Shown: in pieces, positions 16,007 to 25,470 of the stretch
Position numbering within the stretch: position 1 is the stretch's first letter
How the letters are laid out: each line of letters begins with the position of its first letter
Assembly (NCBI RefSeq): GCF_000504285.1
Contig: NZ_KI632511.1
Span: forward strand, 3,531,372 to 3,595,371
Reading direction: 5' to 3'
Source of the DNA: Actinospica robiniae DSM 44927
GTDB taxonomy: Bacteria; Actinomycetota; Actinomycetes; Streptomycetales; Catenulisporaceae
DNA length: 64,000 bases
Notes under the pieces: generated by a model
Database searches by the model: none
Told to the model about the DNA's origin: nothing
The model's input: the letters and a program-made list of their open reading frames with translations, nothing else
Translations under genes and position numbers: made by a program

Positions 16007-16326
16007 TTAGTTTCTGCCGGGGAGGGTGGGTTTGTAGCCGCCGAGCTGAGGAGAGCGAGTGCGATGAGGGCTTGGGGGTTGGCGAATCCGTAGGCCGTGC
16101 GTGTGATGAGGCGGATTTTGGTGTTGGTCGATTGGATCAGGGCGTTGGACAGGCCGTGTTCGAGTGTGGCGTCGAGGGTGGCGCGATGTTCCTTGATTCT
16201 CTTCGCGAGCCCGGTGAATTCCGGGCTGCGGCAGCGTGCGGCCCAGGCGAGCCATCGGTCCAGGGCGTTTTTACCTTCGGTGCCTTTGACTTTGAAGACG
16301 TGGCGTAGTGCTTCGGGTCCTCGCAA
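16007..16326 (-). pseudogene. ISL3-family transposase C-terminal remnant
   Basis: The minus strand encodes ALDRWLAWAARCRSPEFTG, LAKRIKEHRATLDATLEHG, LSNALIQSTNTKIRLITRTA and YGFANPQALIALALLS, the C-terminal DDE-end region of ISL3 transposases. The expected ending LGGYKPTLPGRN plus stop (16007) is present, but one frame off, so a single base has been lost near 16045. The N-terminal two thirds, including the zinc finger and first catalytic Asp, are missing. It is a dead fragment; no flanking terminal repeats were found. It marks past insertion activity at the edge of the biosynthetic region. Confidence 0.85.
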
Positions 16327-16454
16327 AACGCGTCGAGCATGAGCTCCATCGCGGCCGCCAGTGCGGCAGGCAGTTCAAGGTCTTCGCCGGTGTCCATGAC
16401 GGGAAGCTATCAACGGGCGGAGACAGGCCGACGCGCCGTCGATTGCGCATGCCC

Positions 16455-16886
16455 TCAGCTGCTCGCGTCGTCCTCCTGATGCACCAGATGCGGCCGGAAG
16501 CAGGCGGTAACGATCTTGCCGTAGGGGCAGCGGCGGGACTGCCAGCTGTCTGCGAGCGCCTCGACGAGGAGCATGCCGCGTCCGCCGAGGCTCTCGTTGT
16601 CCGGGGAGCGCGGCGTCGGCAACGCGGGCGAGGCGTCGTGGACGACGACGTGCAGGCAGCGGTTATCCCAGGCCAGAATCAGCTGCGCATCGCTGTGCGC
16701 ATGCAGATGTGCGTTGGTGACCAGCTCGGAGACGGTAAGCAGCACAGCGTCCGCGGTGTCGGGCGCGTCGGTGGTCCAGCCGAGTGCGCGCAGGCGCTCC
16801 CGAGCCCAGTCGCGCGCCGCCTTCACGCTGCTGTCGATCGGCAGCGAGCGCGCCCAGCCCACCGCTCGTACGGAAGACTCGCTCAC
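16455..16886 (-). CDS. RsbW-like ATP-binding anti-sigma/regulatory kinase
   Basis: 143 residues with the GHKL ATPase boxes VSELVTNAHLHAHSDAQL (N box), VVVHDASPALPTPRSPD (G1) and GGRGMLLVEALADSW (G2). It is a single small HATPase_c domain as in actinomycete RsbW-like anti-sigma factors and serine kinases. These act in the cytoplasm on sigma or anti-anti-sigma partners. I chose the GTG at 16886 because GGGAGG sits six bases upstream; a longer reading adds 34 unrelated residues. It is monocistronic and divergent from the small protein gene at 17027. No cognate sigma factor is adjacent; a possible STAS-like relic is near 45.3 kb. Confidence 0.85.
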   Translation of the reverse strand: MSESSVRAVGWARSLPIDSSVKAARDWARERLRALGWTTDAPDTADAVLLTVSELVTNAHLHAHSDAQLILAWDNRCLHVVVHDASPALPTPRSPDNESLGGRGMLLVEALADSWQSRRCPYGKIVTACFRPHLVHQEDDASS

Positions 16887-17014
16887 TTCCGGCCTCCCTT
16901 CCGATGCAGTGCTTGATCCAGTGTTTGATCCAGTGCGCCAGATCCAGTCCACTCCGTGTACCCCGGTCGCAGAAGTCGATGCGAGCACGGCTCGCGGAGA
17001 CCGAGACGCCGGGT

Positions 17015-17020
17015 TAGCGT
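17015..17020 (+). promoter_or_regulatory. Leaderless -10 element (first copy)
   Basis: TAGCGT fits the actinobacterial TANNNT -10 pattern and stands six bases before the ATG at 17027, so the transcript would begin at or next to the start codon. The 11 bases GGGTTAGCGTC around it recur exactly upstream of the paralogue at 17361. No clear -35 is visible. Confidence 0.55.
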
Positions 17021-17026
17021 CGGGCC

Positions 17027-17308
17027 ATGAACGGTCCGACGCTCCTCGAGCAAGCCGAACTCGCTTTGGACGCCGCAGGCCTCACCGAGCGCGTGACGCT
17101 GGACGAGGCCAGCTTCGCCGGGAACACTCCCTCCGTACAGGTCTCCCTGCCTGTACCGCCCGATGACGACTTGGCGAAGCAGGTACAAGACGCCCTGCAC
17201 GTGCGTCACCTGCACCTCGCCGGCTACGGCTTCATGCCCGAGGGCACGCCGCTCGAGCAGTTGGCGCGCGGAGAAGTACTCGCGGTCGTGCAGGCCTCGG
17301 CCGACTGA
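17027..17308 (+). CDS. Small tandem paralogue 1, unknown function
   Basis: A 93-residue soluble acidic protein. It aligns along its whole length with the next gene: LDEASFAGNT/LDVGSLDGNT, VPPDDDLAKQV/NPPDEDTAKRV, LAGYGFMPEGTP/LSAFRPGTPG and LEQLARGEVLAVV/VEQLARGDQVAVA. No signal peptide or known motif is seen. There is no ribosome site; expression is probably leaderless from the -10 at 17015. The two genes look like a tandem duplication including the promoter. I do not recognise the family. Confidence 0.75.
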   Translation: MNGPTLLEQAELALDAAGLTERVTLDEASFAGNTPSVQVSLPVPPDDDLAKQVQDALHVRHLHLAGYGFMPEGTPLEQLARGEVLAVVQASAD

Positions 17309-17348
17309 CACGCGGCCGGCACCGGTCGCGGAACGCGGGTTCGCGGGT

Positions 17349-17354
17349 TAGCGT
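17349..17354 (+). promoter_or_regulatory. Leaderless -10 element (second copy)
   Basis: TAGCGT stands six bases before the ATG at 17361 inside the same 11-base string GGGTTAGCGTC found before the first paralogue. The copied promoter supports a duplication that included regulation, and supports the chosen start codons of both genes. Confidence 0.55.
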
Positions 17355-17360
17355 CCTGGT

Positions 17361-17654
17361 ATGGATGAGGCTGACAGGCGCCGGGCCCAGGTCGTGCTGC
17401 ACGATGTCGAAGTGGCCATGGCCGCCAGCGAACTCAGCGAGATCGTGAGCTTGGACGTCGGCTCGCTCGACGGAAACACCTTCTCCGTCGTCATCGCGTT
17501 GCGCAACCCGCCCGACGAGGACACCGCCAAGCGGGTGGAGCGTGGGATCGACGCCCACTCGCTCCAACTGTCGGCTTTCCGGCCGGGAACGCCCGGCACC
17601 GTCGTGGAGCAGTTGGCGCGAGGCGATCAGGTCGCGGTCGCCACGGCGCACTAG
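17361..17654 (+). CDS. Small tandem paralogue 2, unknown function
   Basis: A 97-residue relative of the preceding gene, with conserved GNT, PPDED/PPDDD, GTP and EQLARG positions. The N-terminal ~10 residues (MDEADRRRAQ) differ. The fold cannot be named from motifs. The 52-base gap to the first copy holds its own leaderless promoter, so the pair is not simply one operon. Conservation of both copies as open frames with normal third-position bias argues that both are expressed. Confidence 0.75.
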   Translation: MDEADRRRAQVVLHDVEVAMAASELSEIVSLDVGSLDGNTFSVVIALRNPPDEDTAKRVERGIDAHSLQLSAFRPGTPGTVVEQLARGDQVAVATAH

Positions 17655-17756
17655 CGCCTCATCGAACGCCAGGTCACGACTGCGCAAAACCCGCACGAAT
17701 CGCCGACTGCACAGGTACGGTCACCCTCGGTGGACCATCGAACCGAGGGGGATTTC

Positions 17757-18395
17757 ATGGAACGGCGCGCTGACCAGCAGCCGTATTTCGCTCAGCCGCC
17801 GAGTCAGCCGCCGAAGAAGAAGCGCACCGGCTGGTGGATCGGCGGCTTCGGCTGCCTGGGTGTCGTGGTGGCGTTCATCGTGGTCGCTGTCGCAGTCGGC
17901 TCTGGCGCGGGTACCAGTCTGACCGTGAGTCCCGATGACAACACCCCCGTCGGAGGGCACTCCGCCGCTACTGCGGCGAAGCCGGCCGGGCTCGGCGACA
18001 CGATCGACGTCACCGACTCCAACGGCGGCAAGCTCGCCGTCACGCTCATCAAAGTCGTCCCAGGTGCGAAGGGTGCGGACGAATTCAACGCGCCCGACGC
18101 GGGCAAGCAGTTCGTCGCCGTCCAACTCCGCATCAAGAACGTCGGCACATCCGCGTGGTCGGACTCCCCCGACAACTGCGTGCAGCTACGCGACGGCTCT
18201 GGGCAGCAGTTCAACGCCGACCTCGACAACGTCAGCGTCGGCCAGTCGTTCGCCGGTTCCGCGAGCCTTACGCCCGGATCCAGCGTCCTCGGCGTCGAGG
18301 TGTTCCAACTGCCGTCCGGCGACAAGCTCGGGCTCTTTCAGTTCCAGACCGACTCTGGAATGGGTCCGGGCATTGCGCAGTGGACGCTCGCGTGA
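17757..18395 (+). CDS. Membrane-anchored DUF4352 protein
   Basis: 212 residues. A Pro/Gln-rich cytoplasmic start ending in Lys/Arg (PPKKKRTGWW) leads into one membrane helix (~25-50), then a linker and an immunoglobulin-like DUF4352 domain from ~70 (GKQFVAVQLRIKNVGTSAW, then SSVLGVEVFQLPSGDKLGLF). Such proteins sit on the outer face of the membrane in actinobacteria; function is mostly unknown. The ATG at 17757 has GAGGGGG six bases upstream and was preferred over an upstream in-frame ATG at 17730. It is monocistronic and convergent with the GNAT gene. Confidence 0.82.
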   Translation: MERRADQQPYFAQPPSQPPKKKRTGWWIGGFGCLGVVVAFIVVAVAVGSGAGTSLTVSPDDNTPVGGHSAATAAKPAGLGDTIDVTDSNGGKLAVTLIKVVPGAKGADEFNAPDAGKQFVAVQLRIKNVGTSAWSDSPDNCVQLRDGSGQQFNADLDNVSVGQSFAGSASLTPGSSVLGVEVFQLPSGDKLGLFQFQTDSGMGPGIAQWTLA

Positions 18396-18443
18396 CCGGA
18401 GTGAAGACACCGTAGACGGCTCGGCTCGAGCGGCTCGAGCGGC

Positions 18444-19094
18444 TCAGAAGTCGATCCGCATCACCACGCGCCGCGGCGTCGGGTGGGCGACCTCCCGGAA
18501 CCCGGCGTCCGCGAAGGCGCCGCGGCTGCCGACGTGCAGTTCGCCCCAGGTGATCTCCTTTCCGGGTTCGGTGACCATCGGATAGGCCTCGAGCGCTCGT
18601 GCCCCGCGCTCGCGGGCGAACTCCACCGCAGCGGCCGCGAGGGCGTGGGTGATGCCCGTGCGGCGGAACTCGGTACGGGTGATGAAGCAGGTGACAGCCC
18701 ACACGCCGGCGTCGTCCTTGTCCTCGCCGCGCGCCTTCCACGCCACGCGGGAGGCGGGTAGGCCGGGGAAAGCCGTGCGAGGCTCCACGTTGCACCAGCC
18801 CGCCGGCTCGTCGTCGGCGTACGCCACGAGCCCGCTTGTCGCCTCGGACTCCGGGTCGCCGCAGGACGTCTGCCCGCGCAGCCGGAAGGCCCGTGCCTCG
18901 TCGTACGCCGGTTCCCACGCGGCCCCGCCCGCCTTGAACCGCTGGCAGTAGCACGCGCCGCCGTGGCATCTGGCCTTGCCGAGGATGAGCTCGAGGTCCT
19001 CCCACGACGCCTCGTTCGCGGGGACGATCCTCAGCCCGGACGCCGCGGATGCTGTGCCGGTACTGGTACTGGTACCGCTGTCATTCCGGGCCAT
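18444..19094 (-). CDS. GNAT-family acetyltransferase
   Basis: 216 residues. A Ser/Thr-rich N terminus is followed by a GNAT domain: CHGGACYCQRFKAGG, VAYADDEPAGWCNVEP, then VTCFITRTEFRRTGITHALA carrying the acetyl-CoA-binding loop, and AFADAGFREV near the end. The Cys-rich CxxxxCxC stretch near residue 43 is typical of one actinobacterial GNAT subgroup. The acceptor substrate is unknown. GGGGAGG lies five bases upstream of the ATG. It is transcribed divergently from the maleylpyruvate-isomerase-like gene across ~190 bases. Confidence 0.85.
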   Translation of the reverse strand: MARNDSGTSTSTGTASAASGLRIVPANEASWEDLELILGKARCHGGACYCQRFKAGGAAWEPAYDEARAFRLRGQTSCGDPESEATSGLVAYADDEPAGWCNVEPRTAFPGLPASRVAWKARGEDKDDAGVWAVTCFITRTEFRRTGITHALAAAAVEFARERGARALEAYPMVTEPGKEITWGELHVGSRGAFADAGFREVAHPTPRRVVMRIDF

Positions 19095-19287
19095 TCGGTC
19101 CTCCCCTTACGGCAAGCCACCCGAAAACTAACACCAGGGCTCGCGTCCGCGCACCGGCATCTACAGGGGGTGCGACTCCCACGAACGGCCCTACCCCGGT
19201 TCCCTCGACAGGTTGCCGGGCGTCGGCGGCCGACTTACGGTCGCCACGTGGCCGTCGTGACGACGGCCTATCCTGCGAGGAGGACCG

Positions 19288-20085
19288 ATGACCCGCGCCG
19301 GACTGGAAGCCGCGCGCCGGAGCGCGGCGCAACTCGACGAGATCATCCCCATGGTGGACGACGAGATGTGGGAGACGCCGTCCGCGTGCGCGGGGTGGCG
19401 GGTGATCGATGTGCTCGCCCACCTCGCCGCGCTCGCCACCGAGGCGGTCGATCCGCCCAAGCCGGACCCTTCGTGGCCTGCGAACCGCGAGCGCTACCAC
19501 GACCTCCGGGTCGACGAGCGGCGGGACTGGCCCCACGCGCGGGTCATCGACGAATGGCAGCGCAGCGCACCGCTGCAGCTCAAGCTGCTGGCGAAAGGCC
19601 AGGACGCGAAGATCGCGGATGATCCGGTCAACGTGACGGGGCTCGGCGTCTATCCGCGGCACCTGCTGGCGAACACGATGGCCTTCAACGTCTTCTGCCA
19701 TGTGCGCAACGACATGTTGGCACCGGACGGGCCGCTGCCGTTCACGTTGCCCGAACCGACGGACGAGGACGTCGGGCCGGCCGTCGAGTTCATGCTGGCG
19801 GGCGTGCCGCAGATGCAGGGCGAGGAGTTGACCGCCACGGTCCTCGAGCCTTTGGTGCTGGAACTGACCGGCCCGGGTGCGACGACGGTGACGGTGCTGC
19901 CGGCCGATCTGGGCCGTGATGCCTTGACGGTGGTGCCCGGCGCGAACGGCTCGACCCGTATCCGCAGCACCGCCCTCGACTTCATCAAGTGGGGCACCAC
20001 GCGCAAGCCGTGGCGCGACTACTGCGAGGTCACCGGCGACGAAGCGGACGCGGCGCGCTTCCTGGACCGCCTGAACATCGTCTGA
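19288..20085 (+). CDS. Maleylpyruvate isomerase/DinB-like family protein
   Basis: 265 residues with the actinobacterial TIGR03083-type opening: CAGWRVIDVLAHLAALA (first metal-ligand His), YPRHLLANTMAFNVFCHVRND (second His) and a C-terminal domain ending WRDYCEVTGDEADAARFLDR. Family members are thought to use a divalent metal and mycothiol as thiol cofactor; many are uncharacterised transferases. GAGGAGG is five bases before the ATG. It is followed after 63 A/T-rich bases by the chloroperoxidase-like gene, which has its own promoter region. Confidence 0.82.
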   Translation: MTRAGLEAARRSAAQLDEIIPMVDDEMWETPSACAGWRVIDVLAHLAALATEAVDPPKPDPSWPANRERYHDLRVDERRDWPHARVIDEWQRSAPLQLKLLAKGQDAKIADDPVNVTGLGVYPRHLLANTMAFNVFCHVRNDMLAPDGPLPFTLPEPTDEDVGPAVEFMLAGVPQMQGEELTATVLEPLVLELTGPGATTVTVLPADLGRDALTVVPGANGSTRIRSTALDFIKWGTTRKPWRDYCEVTGDEADAARFLDRLNIV

Positions 20086-20090
20086 GTAGC

Positions 20091-20979
<889 letters not shown>

Positions 20980-21019
20980 TCCGCCACTCCCGACGAACGA
21001 GAAACGCCGAGGTGGCGCG

Positions 21020-22468
21020 ATGACTAAGCGGCAGGATTCGAACGAGGACCGCGCGCCGCGCGTGCTCGATCTCCCGGTGGGCCTGGACGCGACCGGGAAA
21101 CGTCGCGAAACCGACTCGATGGGCGCGCTCGACGTGCCGGCCGACCGGTACTGGGGTGCGCAGACGCAGCGCTCGCTGATCCACTTCTCCATCGGCGACG
21201 ACCGGATGCCCAAGGCCGTCTACCACGCCTACGGCTACGTGAAGAAGGCCGCGGCGATCGTCAACGGCCGGGCCGGACGCCTGCCGGAATGGAAGTCCGC
21301 GCTCATCCAGCGGGTGGCGGACGAGGTGATCGCCGGCGAGCTGGACGGGCACTTCCCGCTCTACGTCTGGCAGACCGGCTCGGGCACCCAGTCCAACATG
21401 AACACCAACGAGGTCATCAGCAACCGGGCGATCCAGCTGGTCGGCGGAGAGCTCGGCAGCAAGACCCCGATCCACCCGAACGACCACGTCAACCTGGGCC
21501 AGTCGTCCAACGACACCTTCCCGACCGCGATGCACATCGCGGCGCTCGCCGAGGTCGAGGACCACCTGGTGCCCGCCGTCAGGGCCCTGCGGGCCGCGAT
21601 TGGGCGGAAGGCGGCCGACTGGCAGGACGTGGTGAAGATCGGGCGCACCCACCTCGAGGACGCCGTCCCGCTCACCGTCGGCCAGGAGTGGTCGGGTTAC
21701 GAGCGGCAGCTGGAGCAGGCGCTCGAGCGGCTGACCGGCTCGGTCGAGGGACTGCACGAGCTGGCCGCCGGCGGCACGGCCGTGGGCACGGGCCTGAACG
21801 CGCCGCCCGACTTCGCCGAGCAGATCGCGGCCGAGATATCGAAGGAGACCCGGCGGCCGTTCGTCACGGCCGGCAACAAGTTCGCCGCGCAGGGCGGACT
21901 CGACGCGCTCGTCGGCGCCTCGGCGGGGCTGCGCTCGCTCGCGGTGCCGCTGATGAAGATCGCCAACGACATCCGCTGGCTGGCCTCGGGCCCGCGCTGC
22001 GGCCTGGCCGAGCTGACCCTGCCGGCGAACGAGCCCGGCTCCTCGATCATGCCGGGGAAGGTCAACCCGACCCAGTGCGAGGCCATGGTCATGGTGTGCA
22101 TCCAGGTGCTGGCCGAGGACTCGGCGATCGCCTTCGCCGGCTCCCAGGGCAACTTCGAGCTCAACGCCATGCGCCCGGTGATCATCAACAACTTCCTGCA
22201 CTCCGCCACGATCCTGGCCGACGCGTGCGTCAAGCTGCGCGAGTACTGCATCGAAGGCATCGAACTCAACGACGAGCGGATCGGCGACTACGTCGAGCGG
22301 TCCCTGATGCTGGTGACCGCGCTGTCCCCGGCCATCGGCTACGACAAGGCCTCGGCCATCGCGCACAAGGCCGACGACGAGGGCACGACGTTGCGCGAGG
22401 CCGCGCTCGCCTCGGGCGTGTCCGCCGACGAGTTCGACCGCGTCGTGGATCCTCGGACCATGGTCTAG
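21020..22468 (+). CDS. fumC: Class II fumarate hydratase
   Basis: 482 residues. Superfamily blocks in order: SGTQSNMNTNEVI, LGQSSNDTFPTAMH, IGRTHLEDAVPLT and the signature GSSIMPGKVNPTQCE, then QGNFELNAMRPVIINN. It interconverts fumarate and malate as a soluble homotetramer. About 30 extra residues precede the usual start, but the ATG at 21020 has GAGGTGG seven bases before it. The next in-frame ATG (MGALDVPADRYWG) is also a possible start. Aspartase is the main alternative, but the serine-loop and NGF-like blocks fit fumarase better. It is separated by 40 bases from the hydrolase. Confidence 0.9.
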   Translation: MTKRQDSNEDRAPRVLDLPVGLDATGKRRETDSMGALDVPADRYWGAQTQRSLIHFSIGDDRMPKAVYHAYGYVKKAAAIVNGRAGRLPEWKSALIQRVADEVIAGELDGHFPLYVWQTGSGTQSNMNTNEVISNRAIQLVGGELGSKTPIHPNDHVNLGQSSNDTFPTAMHIAALAEVEDHLVPAVRALRAAIGRKAADWQDVVKIGRTHLEDAVPLTVGQEWSGYERQLEQALERLTGSVEGLHELAAGGTAVGTGLNAPPDFAEQIAAEISKETRRPFVTAGNKFAAQGGLDALVGASAGLRSLAVPLMKIANDIRWLASGPRCGLAELTLPANEPGSSIMPGKVNPTQCEAMVMVCIQVLAEDSAIAFAGSQGNFELNAMRPVIINNFLHSATILADACVKLREYCIEGIELNDERIGDYVERSLMLVTALSPAIGYDKASAIAHKADDEGTTLREAALASGVSADEFDRVVDPRTMV

Positions 22469-22505
22469 CGGACCGGGCTGCCGGGGGATCAGGCCACGGA
22501 TCGGG

Positions 22506-22697
22506 TCAGGCGTGGTGCCTGCCGATCTCCGATCTCAGCTGGGCGGCCTCCCGGGCGAGATCGGTCTCCCCGGCGGACGAGGTGATGGACAGCGGGCGCG
22601 GCCGGTTGTGGGCCAGGCGCGCGAGACGCTGGCCGGGGTCCGGGTACGTCGGGATGACGTGCCGGCCCCAGGTCCCGTTGACCAGGCCCGCGAGCAT
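22506..22697 (-). CDS. Possible small protein or relic; otherwise empty gap 22469-23024
   Basis: In the 556-base gap between fumC and gabD one minus-strand frame gives a 63-residue reading (MLAGLVNGTWGRHVIPTYPD, then LAREAAQLRSEIGRH). The same frame stays open upstream with hydrophobic text (AAFAFLTAAAGFYAMLAGL), but no start codon is found beyond it, so this may be the tail of a decayed membrane protein. Toward gabD the gap becomes A/T-rich with a TATAAAT string at 22923-22929, a plausible promoter element for gabD. No other structure was seen. Confidence 0.3.
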   Translation of the reverse strand: MLAGLVNGTWGRHVIPTYPDPGQRLARLAHNRPRPLSITSSAGETDLAREAAQLRSEIGRHHA

Positions 22698-23024
22698 CGC
22701 GTAGAAACCCGCCGCGGCGGTCAGGAAGGCGAAGGCGGCGCCGGGTCGGGGGCCGGCTGCAGCGGCGTGGTGACCTCGGCCGAAGCGGACGACGACGGGT
22801 GTGACACGCCCTCACCTTAGTGAACGAAAGCGGCACTTCGGTATATGACGGTTTCCGTCCCGATCCGCCTGTCGGGCCTTGCGCGGGCAGCGTTTCGCCG
22901 GGTCGGGCCCGGCCGGCCGGGATATAAATGGGGTTTTCAGGACGAATAAGACAACGTATGCCGCGGGTCGGCGCCGAAGAACCACCGGCGCCTGGATCAG
23001 CCGCGGCGTCTGAGAGGAGCACCC

Positions 23025-24467
23025 ATGTCCGAGGCCATCCAAGCTCCCACCCGGCTGCTGATCGGCGGAAAGTGGGTCGACGGCAAGGAGGGCACCTTCG
23101 ACGTGCTGGACCCCTCGACGGGCTCTGCCATCGCCTCGGTGGCGCGGGCCGGCCTGCCGGACATGACGGCCGCCATCGACGCCGCCGCGGCGGCGCAGCC
23201 GGCCTGGGCGGCGGCCGCTCCCCGGGAGCGCTCGGCGATCCTGCGCAAGGCCTTCGATCTGATGATCGATCAGGCCGCTGACATGGCCTATCTGATGTCG
23301 CTGGAGATGGGCAAGTCGCTCGAGGACTCGAAGGCCGAGGTCCTCTACGCGGCGGAATTCCTGCGCTGGTACTCCGAGGAGGCCGTGCGCGTCGGCGGCG
23401 AGCTGCGCATGTCGCCGACCGGGCAGAATCGGATCATCACCTTCAAGAAGCCCTCGGGCGTCGCGCTCCTGCTCACGCCGTGGAACTTCCCCGCGGCGAT
23501 GGCCACACGCAAGCTCGGCCCGGCTCTGGCCGCCGGCTGTTCGGTGGTCCTCAAGCCGGCCGAGGACACGCCGCTCACCGCCCTGGTGCTGGCCCGGATC
23601 CTGACCGAGGCCGGCGTCCCGGACGGCGTCGTCAACGTCGTGACGACGGAGCAGCCGGGCCCGATCGTCGAGCACGCGCTGGGTGACGACCGGGTGCGCA
23701 AGCTCTCGTTCACCGGATCGACCAGGGTCGGCGCGATCCTGCTCAAGCAGGCCGCCGACCGGATCGTGGACTCCTCGATGGAACTCGGCGGGAACAACGC
23801 ATTCATCGTGTGCGCGGACGCCGATCTCGACGCCGCGCTCGACGGCGCGATGGTGGCGAAGATGCGCAACGGCGGACAGGCGTGCACCGCGGCCAACCGA
23901 TTCCTGGTCGAGGAGCCGGTCGCCGAGGAGTTCGCACGCAGGCTGGCCGAGCGGATGGGCGCGTTGAAGATGGGGCCGGGGACAGTAGAGGGCACTCAGC
24001 TGGGGCCGATGATCAACGCCAGGCAGCGCGACGGCATCGCCGACAAGGTCTCGCGGTCCGTCGCCGCCGGCGCCAGGGCGATCCTGGGCGGTTCGGTCCC
24101 GGACGGCGCAGGGTTCTACTATCCGGCCACTGTGCTCCTCGACGTTCCCCGGGATTGCGCCGTGGCCACCGAGGAGATCTTCGGCCCGGTCGCCCCGATC
24201 ATCGCCACCTCCTCCGACGACGACGCGATCGCGCTGGCCAACTCCTCCACGATGGGGCTGACCGGCTTCGTCTACACCCGCGACCTGGCCCGCGGCCTGC
24301 GGATCTGCGAGCGGCTCGAAGTCGGCATGGTCGGCCTCAACCGCGGCCTGGTCTCCGATCCGGCAGCGCCCTTCGGCGGCGTCAAGCATTCCGGGCTGGG
24401 CCGCGAGGGCGGGTTCGAGGGCATCGAGGAGTACCTGGAGACCACCTACGTCGCGGGCACCTGGTGA
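23025..24467 (+). CDS. gabD: NAD(P)-dependent aldehyde dehydrogenase, succinate-semialdehyde type
   Basis: 480 residues. Cofactor site: LLTPWNFPAAMATRKLGPAL and KPAEDTPLTA, with FTGSTRVG as the dinucleotide loop. Catalytic Glu is in MELGGNNAFIV and catalytic Cys in NGGQACTAANRFLV. The ending PFGGVKHSGLGREGG is typical of GabD-like enzymes, which oxidise succinic semialdehyde to succinate. GAGAGGAG lies upstream of the ATG. It is followed by a strong terminator, so it is transcribed alone. The substrate is inferred from the family; related aldehydes are possible. Confidence 0.88.
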   Translation: MSEAIQAPTRLLIGGKWVDGKEGTFDVLDPSTGSAIASVARAGLPDMTAAIDAAAAAQPAWAAAAPRERSAILRKAFDLMIDQAADMAYLMSLEMGKSLEDSKAEVLYAAEFLRWYSEEAVRVGGELRMSPTGQNRIITFKKPSGVALLLTPWNFPAAMATRKLGPALAAGCSVVLKPAEDTPLTALVLARILTEAGVPDGVVNVVTTEQPGPIVEHALGDDRVRKLSFTGSTRVGAILLKQAADRIVDSSMELGGNNAFIVCADADLDAALDGAMVAKMRNGGQACTAANRFLVEEPVAEEFARRLAERMGALKMGPGTVEGTQLGPMINARQRDGIADKVSRSVAAGARAILGGSVPDGAGFYYPATVLLDVPRDCAVATEEIFGPVAPIIATSSDDDAIALANSSTMGLTGFVYTRDLARGLRICERLEVGMVGLNRGLVSDPAAPFGGVKHSGLGREGGFEGIEEYLETTYVAGTW

Positions 24468-24471
24468 CGCA

Positions 24472-24509
24472 GGCCGACAGGCGGGGCGGGCCCGTCCCGC
24501 CTGTCGGCC
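24472..24509 (+). terminator. Intrinsic terminator after gabD
   Basis: GGCCGACAGGCGGG pairs perfectly over 14 bases with CCCGCCTGTCGGCC across a 10-base loop, starting five bases after the gabD stop. There is no U tract, as is usual for actinomycete terminators. Confidence 0.85.
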
Positions 24510-24654
24510 GATCGGCCCGTCCGGGGGGTTCCGCCGGTACCCGTAACGGCGGTGGCTCCCGCATCCGGCCCGGACCGGTTTCCATGGATCATGCAGGGCG
24601 CGGGGAGGCATCGCGCCGTCAGATGATCAACTTCTGTGAACGGAGTACACCCCG

Positions 24655-25470
24655 ATGCGCGCCACCGTCATGTACGGCGCCGGAGACGTCCGGATCGAGC
24701 AGGTCCCGGACTCCACCGTCAAACACCCCACCGACGCCCTGGTCCGCGTGCTCAGCGCCTGTATCTGCGGCAGCGACCTGTGGCCCTACACCTCGCGCAC
24801 CGCCGAGGACGCGCCCTTCCGCGTCGGACACGAATTCCTCGGCATCATCGAGGACATCGGCCGCGAAGTGGCCACCCTGAAGAAGGGCGACCTGGTCGTC
24901 GCGCCCTTCGCCATCAGCGACAGCACATGCGAGTACTGCCGCGACGGCCTGCAGAGCTCCTGCAGCCACCCTGAGGCCGGGTTCTGGGACTCGATCGAGG
25001 ACGAGGGCGGACAGGCCGAGGCAGTGCGCGCCCCGCTGGCCGACGGCACGCTCGTCAAGCTGCCCATCGCCGCCGACTCCGCGCTGCTCCCCCACCTGCT
25101 CACCCTCACCGACGTCCTCGGCACCGGACACCACGCCGCCGCCATCGCGGACGTCGGCCCGCGGACCGCCGTCACCGTCATCGGCGACGGAGCCGTCGGC
25201 CTGCTCTCCGTCTTGGCCGCCAAGCGCCGGGGCGCCGAACGCATCATCCTCATGGGCCGCCACCAGGCCCGCACCGACCTCGGCCGCGAGTTCGGCGCCA
25301 CCGACGTCGTCGCGGCCCGCGGCGACGAGGGCATCAACGCCGTACGCGAGCTCACCGGCGGGCAGGGCACCCACGTGGTGATCGAGGCCGTCGGCGCCCG
25401 CCCCGCCGTGCCCGACGGGTACCGCGCCATGGTCGACCGCACCAGCCTCAAGGTCCACATCAAGCCCTGA
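24655..25470 (+). CDS. Zinc alcohol dehydrogenase with internal deletion
   Basis: 271 residues. Catalytic-zinc region ACICGSDLWPY and GHEFLGIIEDIG, a structural-zinc lobe with Cys pattern CEYCRDGLQSSC, and the Rossmann motif VIGDGAVGLLSVLAAK. After HVVIEAVGARP the text jumps to VPDGYRAMVDRTSLKVHIKP, which is the normal C-terminal end of the family. Full-length relatives have about 340-350 residues; some 70 residues that close the nucleotide domain and carry part of the substrate site are missing, in frame, around 25,400. The enzyme may be inactive. It follows gabD after a terminator. Confidence 0.85.
   Translation: MRATVMYGAGDVRIEQVPDSTVKHPTDALVRVLSACICGSDLWPYTSRTAEDAPFRVGHEFLGIIEDIGREVATLKKGDLVVAPFAISDSTCEYCRDGLQSSCSHPEAGFWDSIEDEGGQAEAVRAPLADGTLVKLPIAADSALLPHLLTLTDVLGTGHHAAAIADVGPRTAVTVIGDGAVGLLSVLAAKRRGAERIILMGRHQARTDLGREFGATDVVAARGDEGINAVRELTGGQGTHVVIEAVGARPAVPDGYRAMVDRTSLKVHIKP

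Noticed and set aside
22455-22470. ATGGTCTAGC resembling a dre half-site at the end of fumC
   Set aside because: It is the coding end and stop codon of fumC, and the right half does not match.
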